Positions 43,697 to 53,988 of a DNA stretch of 64,000 nucleotides are shown here, piece by piece (within the stretch, counting starts at the first letter, position 1; every line of letters starts with the position of its first letter). The DNA comes from Dastarcus helophoroides (taxonomy: Eukaryota; Arthropoda; Insecta; Coleoptera; Bothrideridae). Location of the stretch: positions 38,491,435-38,555,434 of the forward strand of contig CM053325.1 in NCBI GenBank assembly GCA_028583605.1. Direction: 5' to 3'. The position numbers and the translations under genes were made by a program. The notes below the pieces were generated by a model that was not told the origin of the DNA, searched no databases, and worked only from the letters and a program-made list of their open reading frames with translations.

Positions 43697-43951
43697 GCTG
43701 TGACGTCACATCGCACATTGCAGATCAAACGTGTCCATTTCAAAATATAAATGAGAAAGTTTACAATGTCAAATAAATCAACTCACTCAGTGTTGTAATT
43801 TCAGCGTAAGGAACGTTAAATAATCTCTTGCAGGGATACGTGCCACCGTGCCACCATACCATTTCGCACCAGAAGAGTTAGCCGTTACACTCAAACTAAT
43901 TTCTGCACAATGGAAATGAGATCTCAGGATGAAAGAGAAAGAGGTACGTTA
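43697..43951 (+). promoter_or_regulatory. Candidate promoter and first exon of an unidentified host gene
   Basis: In sequence that is unusually non-repetitive for this region, a perfect CRE palindrome TGACGTCA (43701-43708) is followed by a TATAAAT (43746-43752) and an insect initiator-like TCAGT (43797-43801). Then comes a leader, and an ATG near 43910 that opens a 12-codon frame (MEMRSQDERER) ending at a good donor, GAAAGAG|GTACGT. If real, the following exons lie beyond the Polinton or outside the window. The TATA-to-initiator distance is too long (about 50 bp), so the start site is uncertain. Confidence 0.35.
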
Positions 43952-44728
43952 TAATTATAATAATTTCAGGATTTTCTTCTTCCAAATATACGATATTCGC
44001 CATATTTTTTCTGTAATATCAATTGCACTAGTTTTATCTATAGCTGTTTAGTTCCGACAAAAGCCTGGAAATGGAACTTTGATTCTTCCAGAAATTAGGA
44101 GTATAGTTGTTTAATAGACTCGCTGGTTTATTGAATCAGTCATTTGATAGAATCAAACGCTTTGGAGCGGAAACAATTCATCATTTATAATGTAAAAATT
44201 GTCGGTTATAAAAATCAAATTGTGGGATAATGGAATCAAAAACGCACAGACTAATAACATACTAATGATTGAACAAACTTATAATTTTCGTTAAACTTTT
44301 AATATTTATTAAAATTAATGCGTTTTTGATGAAAATTCAATTAAAATAGACATTATGGGCATAATTATAGAACCGGAGATTATTGCAGAAAGTTTTGGGC
44401 TTTTATTATTATTGGCATACTATAAATTTTTGTATCGGATTTTAGCGCTATTGATAAATTTGTAAATATTATTAAGATTCAAATGGTGGTTATGAAAAAT
44501 AAAAATTATATACTCGTTTGTATAAATAATACTAAACTCCACGCTCGATTCGTGCTGCTATGAATGAAAGAATATAAAATTTTTAATTTTATATAAAGTA
44601 AAAGCACTAATGCTGGACACTTTAGGGAATGCAAGTAACTTTATTCTTGAAAATAAAATATACAGGGTCCGATTATAATGCGTGGACGGAAGATAGCTCC
44701 TGAGCCTGAGAAGTGGTGTACATCCATA

Positions 44729-46040
44729 AGTAGCACCATAAGTAATGGTGCAAAGAGCTATAATGGATTTTTCGAATAAAAATAAAGTGATTTAGCTACA
44801 TTTACCTTATACCAAAAGTTGATATTAACAGAGATACAGGGTGTTAAAGTTGAAACAAAAATTTCGATTTTTTCTTATAATTATGGAATGAATTGCAATA
44901 AAGGCACGAAATTTGGCACAAGGGAGTTTCTTCAGTCGACAAACTCTAATTTGCTAACATATTACCAATAGCTGATAGGAAGCGCTACCTGAGCTATCCT
45001 GCATAATTCTAAATCATCACAACTTTTTTGTGTACCCACGTATATTCATTTTAAATGGATTATTTTCTCTCCCTATCTTTTTTACGTAAAAAAGGTGTAC
45101 TTTCTGAAAGTTGATGCGAGCAACCGTTTCAAGATATTTATCTTTAAAGCTTGACGTGCCTTGGTTTTAAATTACTAAGATATTAAATTTTGGAAATAGG
45201 CTTGAAAAAAAAGTAATCATAAGACAGTCGTGAAACCAATTTATGTCAAATATTACTTTGCTGATAATATTATTACCTAAAATTTGAAAATCTCAATAAA
45301 GAAAATCCAAAAAATTAATACGTAATTTATTTTCTAACATAGAGATGTGAAATATGATCTCTGAGTCCGCAAAAGAAAATTTTAATAGTCTGGGTGGTCA
45401 AAGCAGATATTTGGAGATGAATTCCAATAAAGGACAGCCAGATTTTTAATTGTTTACAATCCCTTTACATGAAAACCGTCATCTTGTTTTGGTGTTTTAT
45501 TTAAATTTGTTTTAGAAATTTAAAAAATATGTGTAATAATAATGGCAGTAGAGTAATATTTGATATAAACTATTTTGGAGTCAGTTTTATAACTTTTATT
45601 CTGAAACCTCACATTTACATAACTTAAAATAAACGTACGTCAAACTTTGAAGGCAAATATCCTGAAAACGGTTGCTTGTATCAACATTTAGAAAGTATAC
45701 CTTTTTTACTTAATAATTAATAAGTGTACATGAAGGCACAAAACAGTTAGGATGCTTTAGAATAATACAAGGTATAGCAGGTGGCGCCCCCTATGAGTTA
45801 CTGACAATCTGTTAGAATTAGAATTTCTTGACTAAAGAAACCCCCCTATACCAAATTTCTTGTCTATAGTGCAATGTGTTCATCAGTTATGCGAAAAAAT
45901 CAGAATTTTTTTTCAACTTTGACACCCTGTATCTTTGTTAATATCGACTTTTGGTATAAGGTAAATGTGGCTAAATCACGTTATTTTTATACGGAAAATC
46001 TGCTCTTGCTCTATGTACCATTAGTTATGGTCCATCCTGT
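44729..46040. mobile_element. Foldback inverted-repeat element with CAGGGTGT-type motifs
   Basis: The left arm (44729 to about 45175) and right arm (about 45600-46040) are inverted copies. Shared blocks include ACCATAAGTAATGGT, TTTACCTTATACCAAAAGT, GATACAGGGTGT and GAGCAACCGTTTCAAGATATTT. A loop of about 425 bp separates the arms. The ends lie in TACAGGGTCC-like and CCATCCTGTATA sequence. No coding sequence. Confidence 0.75.
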
Positions 46041-46170
46041 ATAGGGAGCACATTTTAAAATTATTTTCATTTTATTGTACTAATAATATACAGAGTGTTG
46101 ATATAAACTTACATTTTTTTAAATAGAACACCCTGTATATTTTTACGTATTTGGATAGCCCTATAAAAAT
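46038..46170 (+). repeat. Flanking repeat, left copy (~130 bp)
   Basis: TATAGGGAGCACATTTTAAAA through ATACAGAGTGTTGATATAAA to GAACACCCTGTATAT and GGATAGCCCTATAA closely matches 61528-61660 in the same orientation, on the other side of the Polinton. Confidence 0.7.
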
Positions 46171-46263
46171 GCAGCCAAATAATATAGGGTTTATGGGGGT
46201 TTTGATGGGCCCTTTTCCTAATAGAGGATCATAAATCAGTAGTATATATATGCCGCTTTTGGC

Positions 46264-46287
46264 CCACCACCACCACCACCACCACCA
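46264..46287 (+). repeat. (CCA)n microsatellite
   Basis: Eight consecutive CAC/ACC triplets just outside the left Polinton terminal repeat. Confidence 0.85.
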
Positions 46288-46307
46288 AATTTTAATCCGG
46301 ATCCAGA

Positions 46308-46850
46308 CTGAAAATGTGGCATTTCTAGGTGAATGATATTCTAGCCCAATGTTAAAGGTATAGGAGCGCTACTAGACCACAACCCATTCTCCACCTGGGC
46401 CATCTGACCATCCAAGAAATGTGGCGGGGAACTAGCTCAGGTGGAGGTCAAAGGTGAGTGACGCCATCAGAGTGAATCAAAAAAGACTTGTCGCCGTCGG
46501 GATTCGAACTTAATACTTACCTGACCAGAATCCGACACATTGACCACTGGACCACTAAGCCTTGTACAAAGTTTACTCTAAGAGGTTGACTACTTTCGGC
46601 TAAACGAGATAAGAAATTCGATTATCATTTCTCGGAAATTAAAACTAGATTATATTATCTTAATTAACATAAAAACGAGTCCTGACAAGTTAGCGAATCA
46701 TGAATATCAATTTATGCGAAGTTGACCTTGATGTGCTAATTATTATGCGTATCTATTTAGCATATTAAGTACTAATCTAATTAACATAAAAACTAGTCCT
46801 GGCAAGTTAGTGACTCCAAAATATCAATTTTTAAGTTGACCTTTAACAGG
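46308..46850 (+). repeat. Polinton left terminal inverted repeat
   Basis: Starts CTGAAAATGTGGCATTTC and matches the reverse complement of 60600-61128 with scattered differences. It contains a tRNA-like box pair and direct subrepeats around AGTCCTGACAAGTTA. Confidence 0.88.
46500..46554 (-). promoter_or_regulatory. tRNA-like Pol III A and B boxes in left Polinton TIR
   Basis: On the minus strand the A-box-like TGGTCCAGTGG (46554-46544) is followed 44 bases later, start to start, by the B-box-like AGTTCGAATCC (46510-46500). Forty-four bases is the usual spacing of the two boxes in a tRNA gene. The flanking stems do not pair as in a functional tRNA, so this is a tRNA-derived or tRNA-like promoter, reading outward from the element. 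Confidence 0.6.
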
Positions 46851-46969
46851 TTATGTAAGAATAATGATGATGACTAATGGAAAATTCTTATAATTTTTTA
46901 TTGCATCAGCTTTTTTTTCTTGGAGCCTTATCTAAGTTTTTACTTTGTTTTGCAAGTCCTAACAAGTTA
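46679..46969 (+). repeat. Subterminal direct repeats, left (three copies)
   Basis: AGTCCTGACAAGTTA and close variants occur at 46679-46693, 46795-46809 and 46955-46969. The first two sit in a larger ~116-bp repeat that includes AACATAAAAAC before and GTTGACCTT after. The set is mirrored at the right end. Confidence 0.7.
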
Positions 46970-47032
46970 ATAAAAGAACTGGTAATTTAAAAGGATATTG
47001 CATCAGCCAGACTCGTCAGAGGTCACGCTGAT

Positions 47033-47073
47033 TATAAAAGCCGTAAAACCAGATAAAATTTTCAATCCAGTTA
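47033..47073 (+). promoter_or_regulatory. Candidate promoter of the Polinton PolB gene
   Basis: TATAAAAG at 47033-47040 is followed about 30 bp later by TCCAGTTAG, an insect initiator-like sequence. The PolB start codon at 47123 is about 50 bp further on. This spacing fits a TATA-driven transcript. Confidence 0.5.
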
Positions 47074-47122
47074 GTGTTTTCTGAATATCTACAACTTCTC
47101 ACCTACAAAAGTGTAATTCAAA

Positions 47123-50100
47123 ATGCGTTCGTTTTTGTGTGAAATTTGCGGAAAAAGTTTTCAAGGAGGTTGGTCGTTGAGCCGCCATCAACGAAATGTC
47201 CATTTTAAAACTACGCCTCTATCTAGAGGCGATCAGTCTGATGAAAAGATAGGAGCAGCAGCTCTTGGTAAGTCTTCTACTTCACCTTGTCATAAAACTG
47301 CCGCCGTCGTCGCCACCTCCGTCGCTGAATCCACTCTTCCAAGCAGATCAAGTGTAAAAAAATGTGAAGCATGTCAAATTGATGTTTCGAAAAATCTTTG
47401 GCATTTCCACGAAAACACCGATACTCACCGACTGAAAGCTGCAGTTCCATACAACGATCAGTTAAAGGTGGTGAAAAGCTGTCTTAAAGAACGCATTGAA
47501 ACGTTATTATATAAAAATCAAGATGTTTCTAATTTAAATGCTAAGAAATTTTTAACAGATGCTCAAGAATGCATCGTTCAAGAGCATCTAACAAAGTTAA
47601 ACAAGCATATCAGTTTTAAGTATAATATGGAACTGTTCGCCGACTACGTCAAGATGTCAAAGGAAATGGAATTTGAAGAAGTTTCAACCAAGTGTTTTCA
47701 TACTAAGATGCAGGTGGAAAGTGCAAAAGAAAGTTATCAAGATCTAGCTCAAAGTATATTAACTAAAATGGACGAATTCTAAGAGCGGGATAGTGGTTGG
47801 GCCCTGATTGGAATTAGTCATTTAGAAATAAATGTCAATCAATATTCTCCGATAAAAGGATCCCAGTATATACAATTACCAAAAACGGTGGCTGTGAAGC
47901 GTGCTTTAATGTGCAAAACAAAGATGAATTTTGTTTCAAATGGGCTGTGATTTCTGCAATCAATTCCAAATCTAAACATTCAGAGAGGCCTCAAAGCTAT
48001 AATGTTCAAAACATCAGAGAGGATATTATAGTGTTGGAAAACAACAAAACCGTGGACTTTACGGGATTAGAATTCCCTCTGCATGTTAAAGACATAGCTA
48101 AATTTGAGGGTCTTGAACCCAGAGATTAGTACTAATGTGTTTGGATTGGAATTGTCGGACCATATCACCTTACAAGGCAGGAAAAACCGAATCACATAAA
48201 CTTGTTATTATTACAACAAGATAACTTGGCCCATTATGTTTGGATAAAAAACCTTTCTCGATTAGTTTCCCATCAAGTTTCCCAATACCATCACAGAGTT
48301 TATTTGTGTAATTCCTGTTTGTTGCACTTTACTTCACTGCAGTTCCTGGATAAACATAAAGAGAGCTGCAACCGAATTGTAACGAGGATGCCATCCCCCG
48401 ACAAGAATACATTAAAGTTTGAAAATGATCAAAAACAATTAGAAGTGCCCTTTGTGATCTACGAGGACTTTGAGTGCCTTTTGCAAAAACTAGATACGTG
48501 TCTACCAAATCCTCTAGGTCATCGACGACAACTACGCATGAGCATACACCGTGTGCCTTTGCCTATAATATTAAATGCTCGTATGATTCAAGTTTGGACA
48601 AAAAAGTGGTGTGGTGTACAAAGGACTCGACTCTCCCACAAAGTTTGTGCATTTTCTGGTTAATGACGTTACTAGATTGTACAACGATGTCATCATGAAG
48701 CCAAAATCGATGAAAAGATTGAGTGACGAAGAAAAACGTCTACAAGAAACATCAACTGTATGCCATATTTGTAAGAGCAATTTAGGTGTAGAAAGGGTAG
48801 CTGATCATTGTCATTTGACAGGAAATTACAGGGGTCCAGCTCATTCGGATTGTAATTTACGATATCGCGTGCCGAAATTTTTCCCCATATTTTTTCATAA
48901 TTTTTCAGGATATGACTGTCATCTTTTTATAAAAGCTTTAAATGGGGTAAAAGGCGAGATTAACATAATTCCTGTAAATAAAGTCATACATTAGTTTATC
49001 AAAAAGGATTCATATAAATGATACAGAAAGTATCGATTTGCGTTTTCTCGATTCCGCTCGGTTTATGCAAAGTAGTTTGGATTCGTTGGCCAGTAATTTA
49101 TCACTTAATCATTTAAGCGCGGTAAGAAAAATGTTTCCTAATGACGAAAAATTTAATTTAATGAAGCGAAAAGGAGTTTTTCCATATGAATACCTTGATT
49201 CTTGGGAACGTTCAAAAGAGACTTCTTTACCTTCCTAAGATAAATTTCATAATACTCTAACAAAAACAGCGTGCTCTAATGATGATTTTAAACATGCAAA
49301 TAATGTGTGGGAAAAATTTCAATTAACAAATTTGGGTGAATACTTGGAACTTTACTTAATTACAGACGTCTTGTTGCTAACGTATATTTTCGAGAACTTT
49401 CGTAAAATTTGTAAAAACATATATGATCTGGACCTTGTCATTTTACACAGCTCCTGGTTTAGCCTGGGAGGCGATGCTAAAATGTACGGAAATTAATTTA
49501 GAGTTGCTTACCGATTATGAGGTGCATAATTTTTTGAAACGTGGAATTAGAGGTGGCATTGCCCAATGTAGTCACCGACATAGTGTAGCTAACAATTACT
49601 TCATGGAAAATTACAATGAAAACATAGACAGTTCGTTCGTAACTTATCTTGACGCCAATAATCTGTACGGTTGGGCAATGATGCAACGTTTACCACATTC
49701 GGGATTTAAATGGGTGGAAGATGTCAATGATGTAAATATTATGGATATATCTGAGGACTCAGAGACGGGGTATGAATTTGAGGTAAACTTGGAATATCCA
49801 CAACATTTACATGACAAACACAACGACTTGCCATTTTGTCCCGAAAATAAAGTGCCACCAGGTGGAAAATATCCCAAATTAATTCCTAATTTAGCAAACA
49901 AGGAAAAATGTATCATTTATTATAGAAATCTGCAGCAGTGTTTAAAAGAAGGTCTAGAGCTTAAAAAAATTCATAGAATATTAGAATTTCAGCAATCATA
50001 TTGGCTGAAAAGTTTTATTGACTTAAATACGCATTATCAAACATTGGCAACCAATTAATTTAAGAAAAACTTTTTTAAATAGATAAATAATGCCGTATTC

Positions 50101-50873
50101 GGGAAAACGATGGAAAATATTGACAAAAGAAAAGACATAAAAATTGTTACCGAGTGGGAAAGTGGAAAAACCCGAAGCTTAAGAGCAAGAGTTTTAATTG
50201 CAAAGCCCAATTTTCATAGTTTAGCACATTTTACAACCAATATGGTTGCTATACAATTGAGTCGTGTGTATGCTCATTAGGATAAGCCTATATATTTGGG
50301 TTTTTGGTCTTGGAACTTTCAAAATTGTTAATGTATGATTTTCACTACAATTATATGCAGCCCAAGAATGGAGAAAACATTCGGCTTAATTATATGGATA
50401 CTGATTCGTTTATGTACACGATATACACGAAAGATTTTTATAATGACATAAGAAATGACATTGATACTAAATTTGACACATCTGAATATGTTCCTGAGAA
50501 TCCTTACAATTTCCCTCTGATTAATATAAAAGTAGTTGGTTTATTTAAAGACGAAATCAAGGGTGAAATTGTAAGAGAATTTATCGGATTAAGAGCAAAA
50601 ATGTATCTTGTAGACGTCGGTTCAAAAGTGATAAAAAAAGCCAAAGGAGTGAAAAGGACAGCAGTGCAGCAATTAGGTTCAAGAGATTTTAGAGACTGTT
50701 TATACGAAAAGAAACTGTTTTATAGAGATATGACAGTTTTCAGAACTAAATTACATAATATTTATACGCAATACCTAACCAAAGTGTCACTTAGTCATTT
50801 AGATGATAAAAGATTTCTGAGAGAGGATGGGGTTCACACATATGCGTGGGGACATTACAAAAGTCCGCAGTGA
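47123..50873 (+). pseudogene. Protein-primed family-B DNA polymerase of the Polinton, broken
   Basis: The replicative polymerase of Polintons. The N-terminus has a C2H2-type finger (CEICGKSF...RHQRNVH), then a second Cys/His cluster. Recognisable downstream are the exonuclease I region near 48460 (YEDFECLL), an HNH/endonuclease-VII-like DHCHLTGNYRG near 48800, exonuclease II near 48896 (HNFSGYDCH), exonuclease III near 49354 (YLITDVLLL), polymerase motif A near 49648 (YLDANNLYGW) and motif C near 50391 (YMDTDSF). The C-terminus GVHTYAWGHYK ends at TGA 50873. Breaks include an in-frame TAA at 47780, frame changes near 47900, 48490, 48600 and 49000, stops near 48127 and 49236, a frame change near 49430, and stops at 50056, 50078 and 50278. 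It is clearly inactive, though most catalytic motifs are still readable. Confidence 0.92.
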
Positions 50874-51119
50874 TTTAAAAGTTTTTTCTTGTTCAAACTT
50901 GAATATAATTTAAAATTTCTTATCTAGTTATAAAAATGATAAAATTATTTTATCTAATATGTGTGTGAACCTTGACCGTTGCAAACTAGTTTTAAGATAG
51001 GATTAGTATATAATTATGTTAATTTAGATCATTTAGTCATTGTAGTCAAGCAGAAAAATGTGTATTTTGAAACAACTTAACCATAATATATTTGTTGTGA
51101 TAATCTATCAGCAGGTCTA
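50874..51119. other. Intergenic spacer between PolB and the nucleotidyltransferase-like gene
   Basis: AT-rich; contains TTATAAAAATG near 50930 and TTAGTCATTGTAGTC near 51033, which could be promoter elements for the next gene. No open frame of note. Confidence 0.4.
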
Positions 51120-51686
51120 ATGACGAATTTAGAAGCAAAGTATTTAGTTATATTAGAAAAGGTGATTTTACTTTTAAGAAAAATTGGAGAGAAAACAAGA
51201 TGCTTCGTGGCAGGAGGTTTTCCCAGTTACATGAGCGGACGAACCAGCCATTTTACCGACATCGATATTTTTCTAGAAGGTGATTCTAACAACAACCAAG
51301 ACTGGCTAAACCTGATTCCATTCGAGAGATCAAGTTTGCGAGGAAATTCTTTTTATGATAATAATTTTTCTGTTTATCTTCATTCATCTAAAGATGTGAT
51401 TTATAATTTTGTCTTAAATAAAACAGATAACAAATGTTTTACTGTAGAACAATTAGCTACTAAGGCTTTAATGAATTTCGATGTAGATATATGTAAAACT
51501 CCCTTTTACGTTAATCAGCATAATAAAACTTTTTTTATCAAATTTAATCAACAAACATTATTGAAGGATACTAAGGCTAAATGTAATAGATTAAAGAAAT
51601 ATTTAAGTCGACAAAAAGAAATTTCTTTGCAGCCAAATAGTTTAAGTCTTTTATGTTTGTCACAAGTTTTAAAAAATGCAGGTTAA
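51120..51686 (+). CDS. Nucleotidyltransferase-like protein of the Polinton, intact
   Basis: An intact 188-residue frame, one of the few in this Polinton without a break. Residues ~30-54 read FVAGGFPSYMSGR followed by FTDIDIFLEG, which is the GG...(x)DxD pattern of the DNA polymerase beta-like nucleotidyltransferase fold (the glycines bind the triphosphate, the two Asp bind metal). Such enzymes transfer nucleotides to RNA, DNA, proteins or small molecules; the substrate here is unknown. The C-terminal third (LKDTKAKCNRLKKYLSRQKEI) is Lys/Arg-rich. It lies on the plus strand directly after PolB. I do not recall it as part of the canonical Polinton set. The fold assignment is from the motif only. 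Confidence 0.65.
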   Translation: MTNLEAKYLVILEKVILLLRKIGEKTRCFVAGGFPSYMSGRTSHFTDIDIFLEGDSNNNQDWLNLIPFERSSLRGNSFYDNNFSVYLHSSKDVIYNFVLNKTDNKCFTVEQLATKALMNFDVDICKTPFYVNQHNKTFFIKFNQQTLLKDTKAKCNRLKKYLSRQKEISLQPNSLSLLCLSQVLKNAG

Positions 51687-51755
51687 CTCAAAAAGGTAAA
51701 TTGGGAATAATAAAAATAAAACATTTTTATAATTAAAGTATTTTTATTTATTGTT

Positions 51756-52250
51756 TTAAAAAAATTCATGAACATATCTTCTTAATAATAAAACATGTTT
51801 AAGTGCACACAAACTATAATTTTTTTGTGTGACAAAAACATTTGATGCCAGAATAATTTGGATACGAGTCTCTAAGTCTATTAAATGACTCACATCCAGT
51901 CTTCCAAATCTTGGACTTCGATTGTGTTGTCTAAAATTTTCTGAGCCCATTGAATCTCTTCTCGTCCTTTTATATACCATTGTAGAGTCTTTAAGGTTGG
52001 TTCGAAGAAATTATTTTAAGCTTTCCAACGTTGTAGAACCATCGTCCCATCTTAATCCGTGGAAATTTCGTTTTAACCAGTTGATTTGCTTTTGTTCTTT
52101 TAAGGTTAGGCTTGCGAAATTGCAAGGTGGTTTAATAAAAAAATGCTGATATTCTTTATCGCTAAATGATATTGCAAATTCCTTTACAATAAATCCATTT
52201 CGTTGATCTTTAAATCCTTGTTAATCGATTAATATAATTTTGTTGAACAT
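51756..52250 (-). pseudogene. Unrecognised Polinton-associated protein, broken
   Basis: A minus-strand frame starts with an ATG at 52250 (MFNKIILID) and is hit by TAA at the tenth codon. It then continues (GFKDQRNGFIVKEFAISF, HFFIKPPCNFASLTLKEQK, INWLKRNFHGLRW) to a second stop near 52018 and ends with CALKHVLLLRRYV near 51756. The stretch between about 51880 and 51990 also reads well in a neighbouring frame, suggesting paired frame changes. The pattern resembles small animal proteins I associate with mobile elements, but I cannot name the family or function. It lies 3' to the integrase on the same strand. Confidence 0.5.
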
Positions 52251-52259
52251 GTTTACTTG

Positions 52260-52633
52260 TCTGGCTTTATGTGAAGACTAAAAATTTTGTTCACAAGGTA
52301 GCCTTTTTCTATATTTGATTACGTCACGATGAAATAAAAACAATAATAGATGAGATTAAAAAAATTTTATTGTTTATAAAATATTTTTACACTTGAAAAA
52401 CTTTTTTTTCCTCCTCGGCCTTATCATGGCTGTAGTTATCCTCTTGCTTCAAAGGGACGACAGGTTGAGATGAAGGAGCATCCGTAGAAATGGGTGTTGC
52501 GCAGCCTTATTTCCAACATAGAAAAATGACAAGTTGCACCAAAAAGAAAATATTTTTCATCATATTGATGTTTGCTGTTTGAAAATTGTTTACAAACTAG
52601 GTAACAAGATGAGGTTTTTCCATTTTTATACCT
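52260..52633. other. Short non-genic or degenerate interval in the Polinton
   Basis: Contains a reverse-strand AATAAA near 52370 that could end the integrase transcript, and a short minus-strand coding-like stretch ending FQV near 52385 that I cannot place. No clear gene. Confidence 0.35.
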
Positions 52634-53538
52634 TGAGCTGATCGTTATCAATCCAAGAATTGTATTTGTTGGGAAAACCGAGCCATTTTACAAAGATTTT
52701 ATTATCCTTTCGTTTTAATACTTTTTCAATGAAATAAAGATTGGGATATTTCGTTAATTGAAGTTCATATTCCTAAAATTCTCTCATAATTGGCTTATTT
52801 TCGTAATCTTTTAATAAATAGGTTACGTGATTGGTATTTTTAACTTTTCCAATGGTAAACACTTCTGCTGTCCAATTTGAAGTGTATCCCTTTTCAAAGA
52901 TATCCTTATATTTACTTATTCTAACGTGATCTCCTACATGAAATTTGGGTTTTGGTCGGGATTTTATCTGATTGTAAACATTTTTTAAAATGCTCCATTC
53001 GTTGGAAAAATTTACATCATAATGCTTCATTTTTATTGTTCTATGCACGGAATTATTGTATTTTTTTACCAAATCTTGCACATTATCGATCCATCTATAA
53101 GAACCATTTAAACTAAACTCCTTCCACATCCAAGTTTTCAACGTTCTATTGAATCTTTCCACAATAGACGCCTTAAAACCGCTATATGTAGAATAATGAT
53201 TAATTTTATATTTCTTCATCAGTTTTTGAAATTCTGCATTGTAAAATTCCTTGCCATTATCAGTTTGTAGATTAGTAGGATCTTTTAAAATATGTTCCAT
53301 CGCTTGCGTCACCTCGTGAGCAGATTTCGTTTTAACGGCTTCGACCCAAGCATATTAGGAAAATATGTCAATTTGCAGTTAGTAGATAACGATAACCCTT
53401 ATTATCAGCTGAATATGTTCCCATTTCTACGAGATCCGCTTGAAATGTTTCATATAGTCCCTTGACGATAACACATCTTCTTTTAAAATTACGACGAGCC
53501 GTTTTATGTAATTCTTCGACTAATTCTCGCCTACTCAT
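52634..53538 (-). pseudogene. Polinton integrase (retroviral type, with chromodomain), broken
   Basis: The retrovirus-like integrase that inserts Polinton DNA. The start ATG is at 53538 (MSRRELVEELHK). Acidic catalytic residues are readable: D in QADLVEM (codon 53434-53436), D in QTDNGKEF (53259-53261) and E in SIVERFNRTLK (53157-53159), with 33 residues between the last two. RPKPKFHVGDHVRISKYK is the SH3-like DNA-binding part. After it the chromodomain reads FIEKVLKRKDNKIFVKWLGF with NSWIDNDQL, ending at a stop near 52634. Breaks: a frame change and TAA in the 53340-53385 region between the first two Asp, and an in-frame TAG near 52771 just before the chromodomain. All three catalytic acids survive but not in one uninterrupted frame. 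Confidence 0.88.
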
Positions 53539-53543
53539 TATAT

Positions 53544-53951
53544 TTAATTCGGAACACTTACTACCGAAATTTTCTCGTTTTGCTTTTTTCTCAAAAGCTC
53601 CAATTCAATATCGACAAATTTCTTAGCACAATCCTTTAACGATTCTTCCAGTTCGCTAAGTTTGGTTAAATTCTTTCCTTGCTGGTTTTGAAGAGAAATT
53701 GGCGTGGTATTTAGCTTGTTGATTTTTTGTATAAATTTTAGGGCACTCAACTCTTTAAGTTTATTGTCGCTGTACTCCTTTGTTGCAGCATCGGTCAAAT
53801 TCACAGGTGATAATAGATTACAGATACGTTTACCTTCTAAATTTAAATTTCCCTCCGGCGTAAAGATGTATCCTAGGTGGGGAGGTTTGAAGGTTTTAGA
53901 TTTACCTTTTTCACACACTAAGGAAAATCGTCCAAATTTATCTACACTCAT
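53544..53951 (-). CDS. Fibre-like small protein of the Polinton, intact
   Basis: An intact 135-residue frame starting at the Met at 53951 (MSVDKFGRFSL). I prefer it over the in-frame ATG at 54041 because the added 30 residues overlap the next gene and look non-conserved. The middle reads GNLNLEGKRICNLLSP followed by TDAATKEYSDNKL. This N-L-x-G-x-R-I-x-N-L-x-x-P...DAATKxYxD pattern is the signature seen in many phage tail-fibre and trimeric adhesin stalks. The C-terminal third is a heptad-like coiled coil (LTKLSELEESLKDCAKKF). A fibre or spike attached to the capsid is a reasonable guess; the role is inferred. Confidence 0.6.
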   Translation of the reverse strand: MSVDKFGRFSLVCEKGKSKTFKPPHLGYIFTPEGNLNLEGKRICNLLSPVNLTDAATKEYSDNKLKELSALKFIQKINKLNTTPISLQNQQGKNLTKLSELEESLKDCAKKFVDIELELLRKKQNEKISVVSVPN

Positions 53952-53988
53952 GTTGATAATGAATAATATACGAGTGATGCACAGGTAT

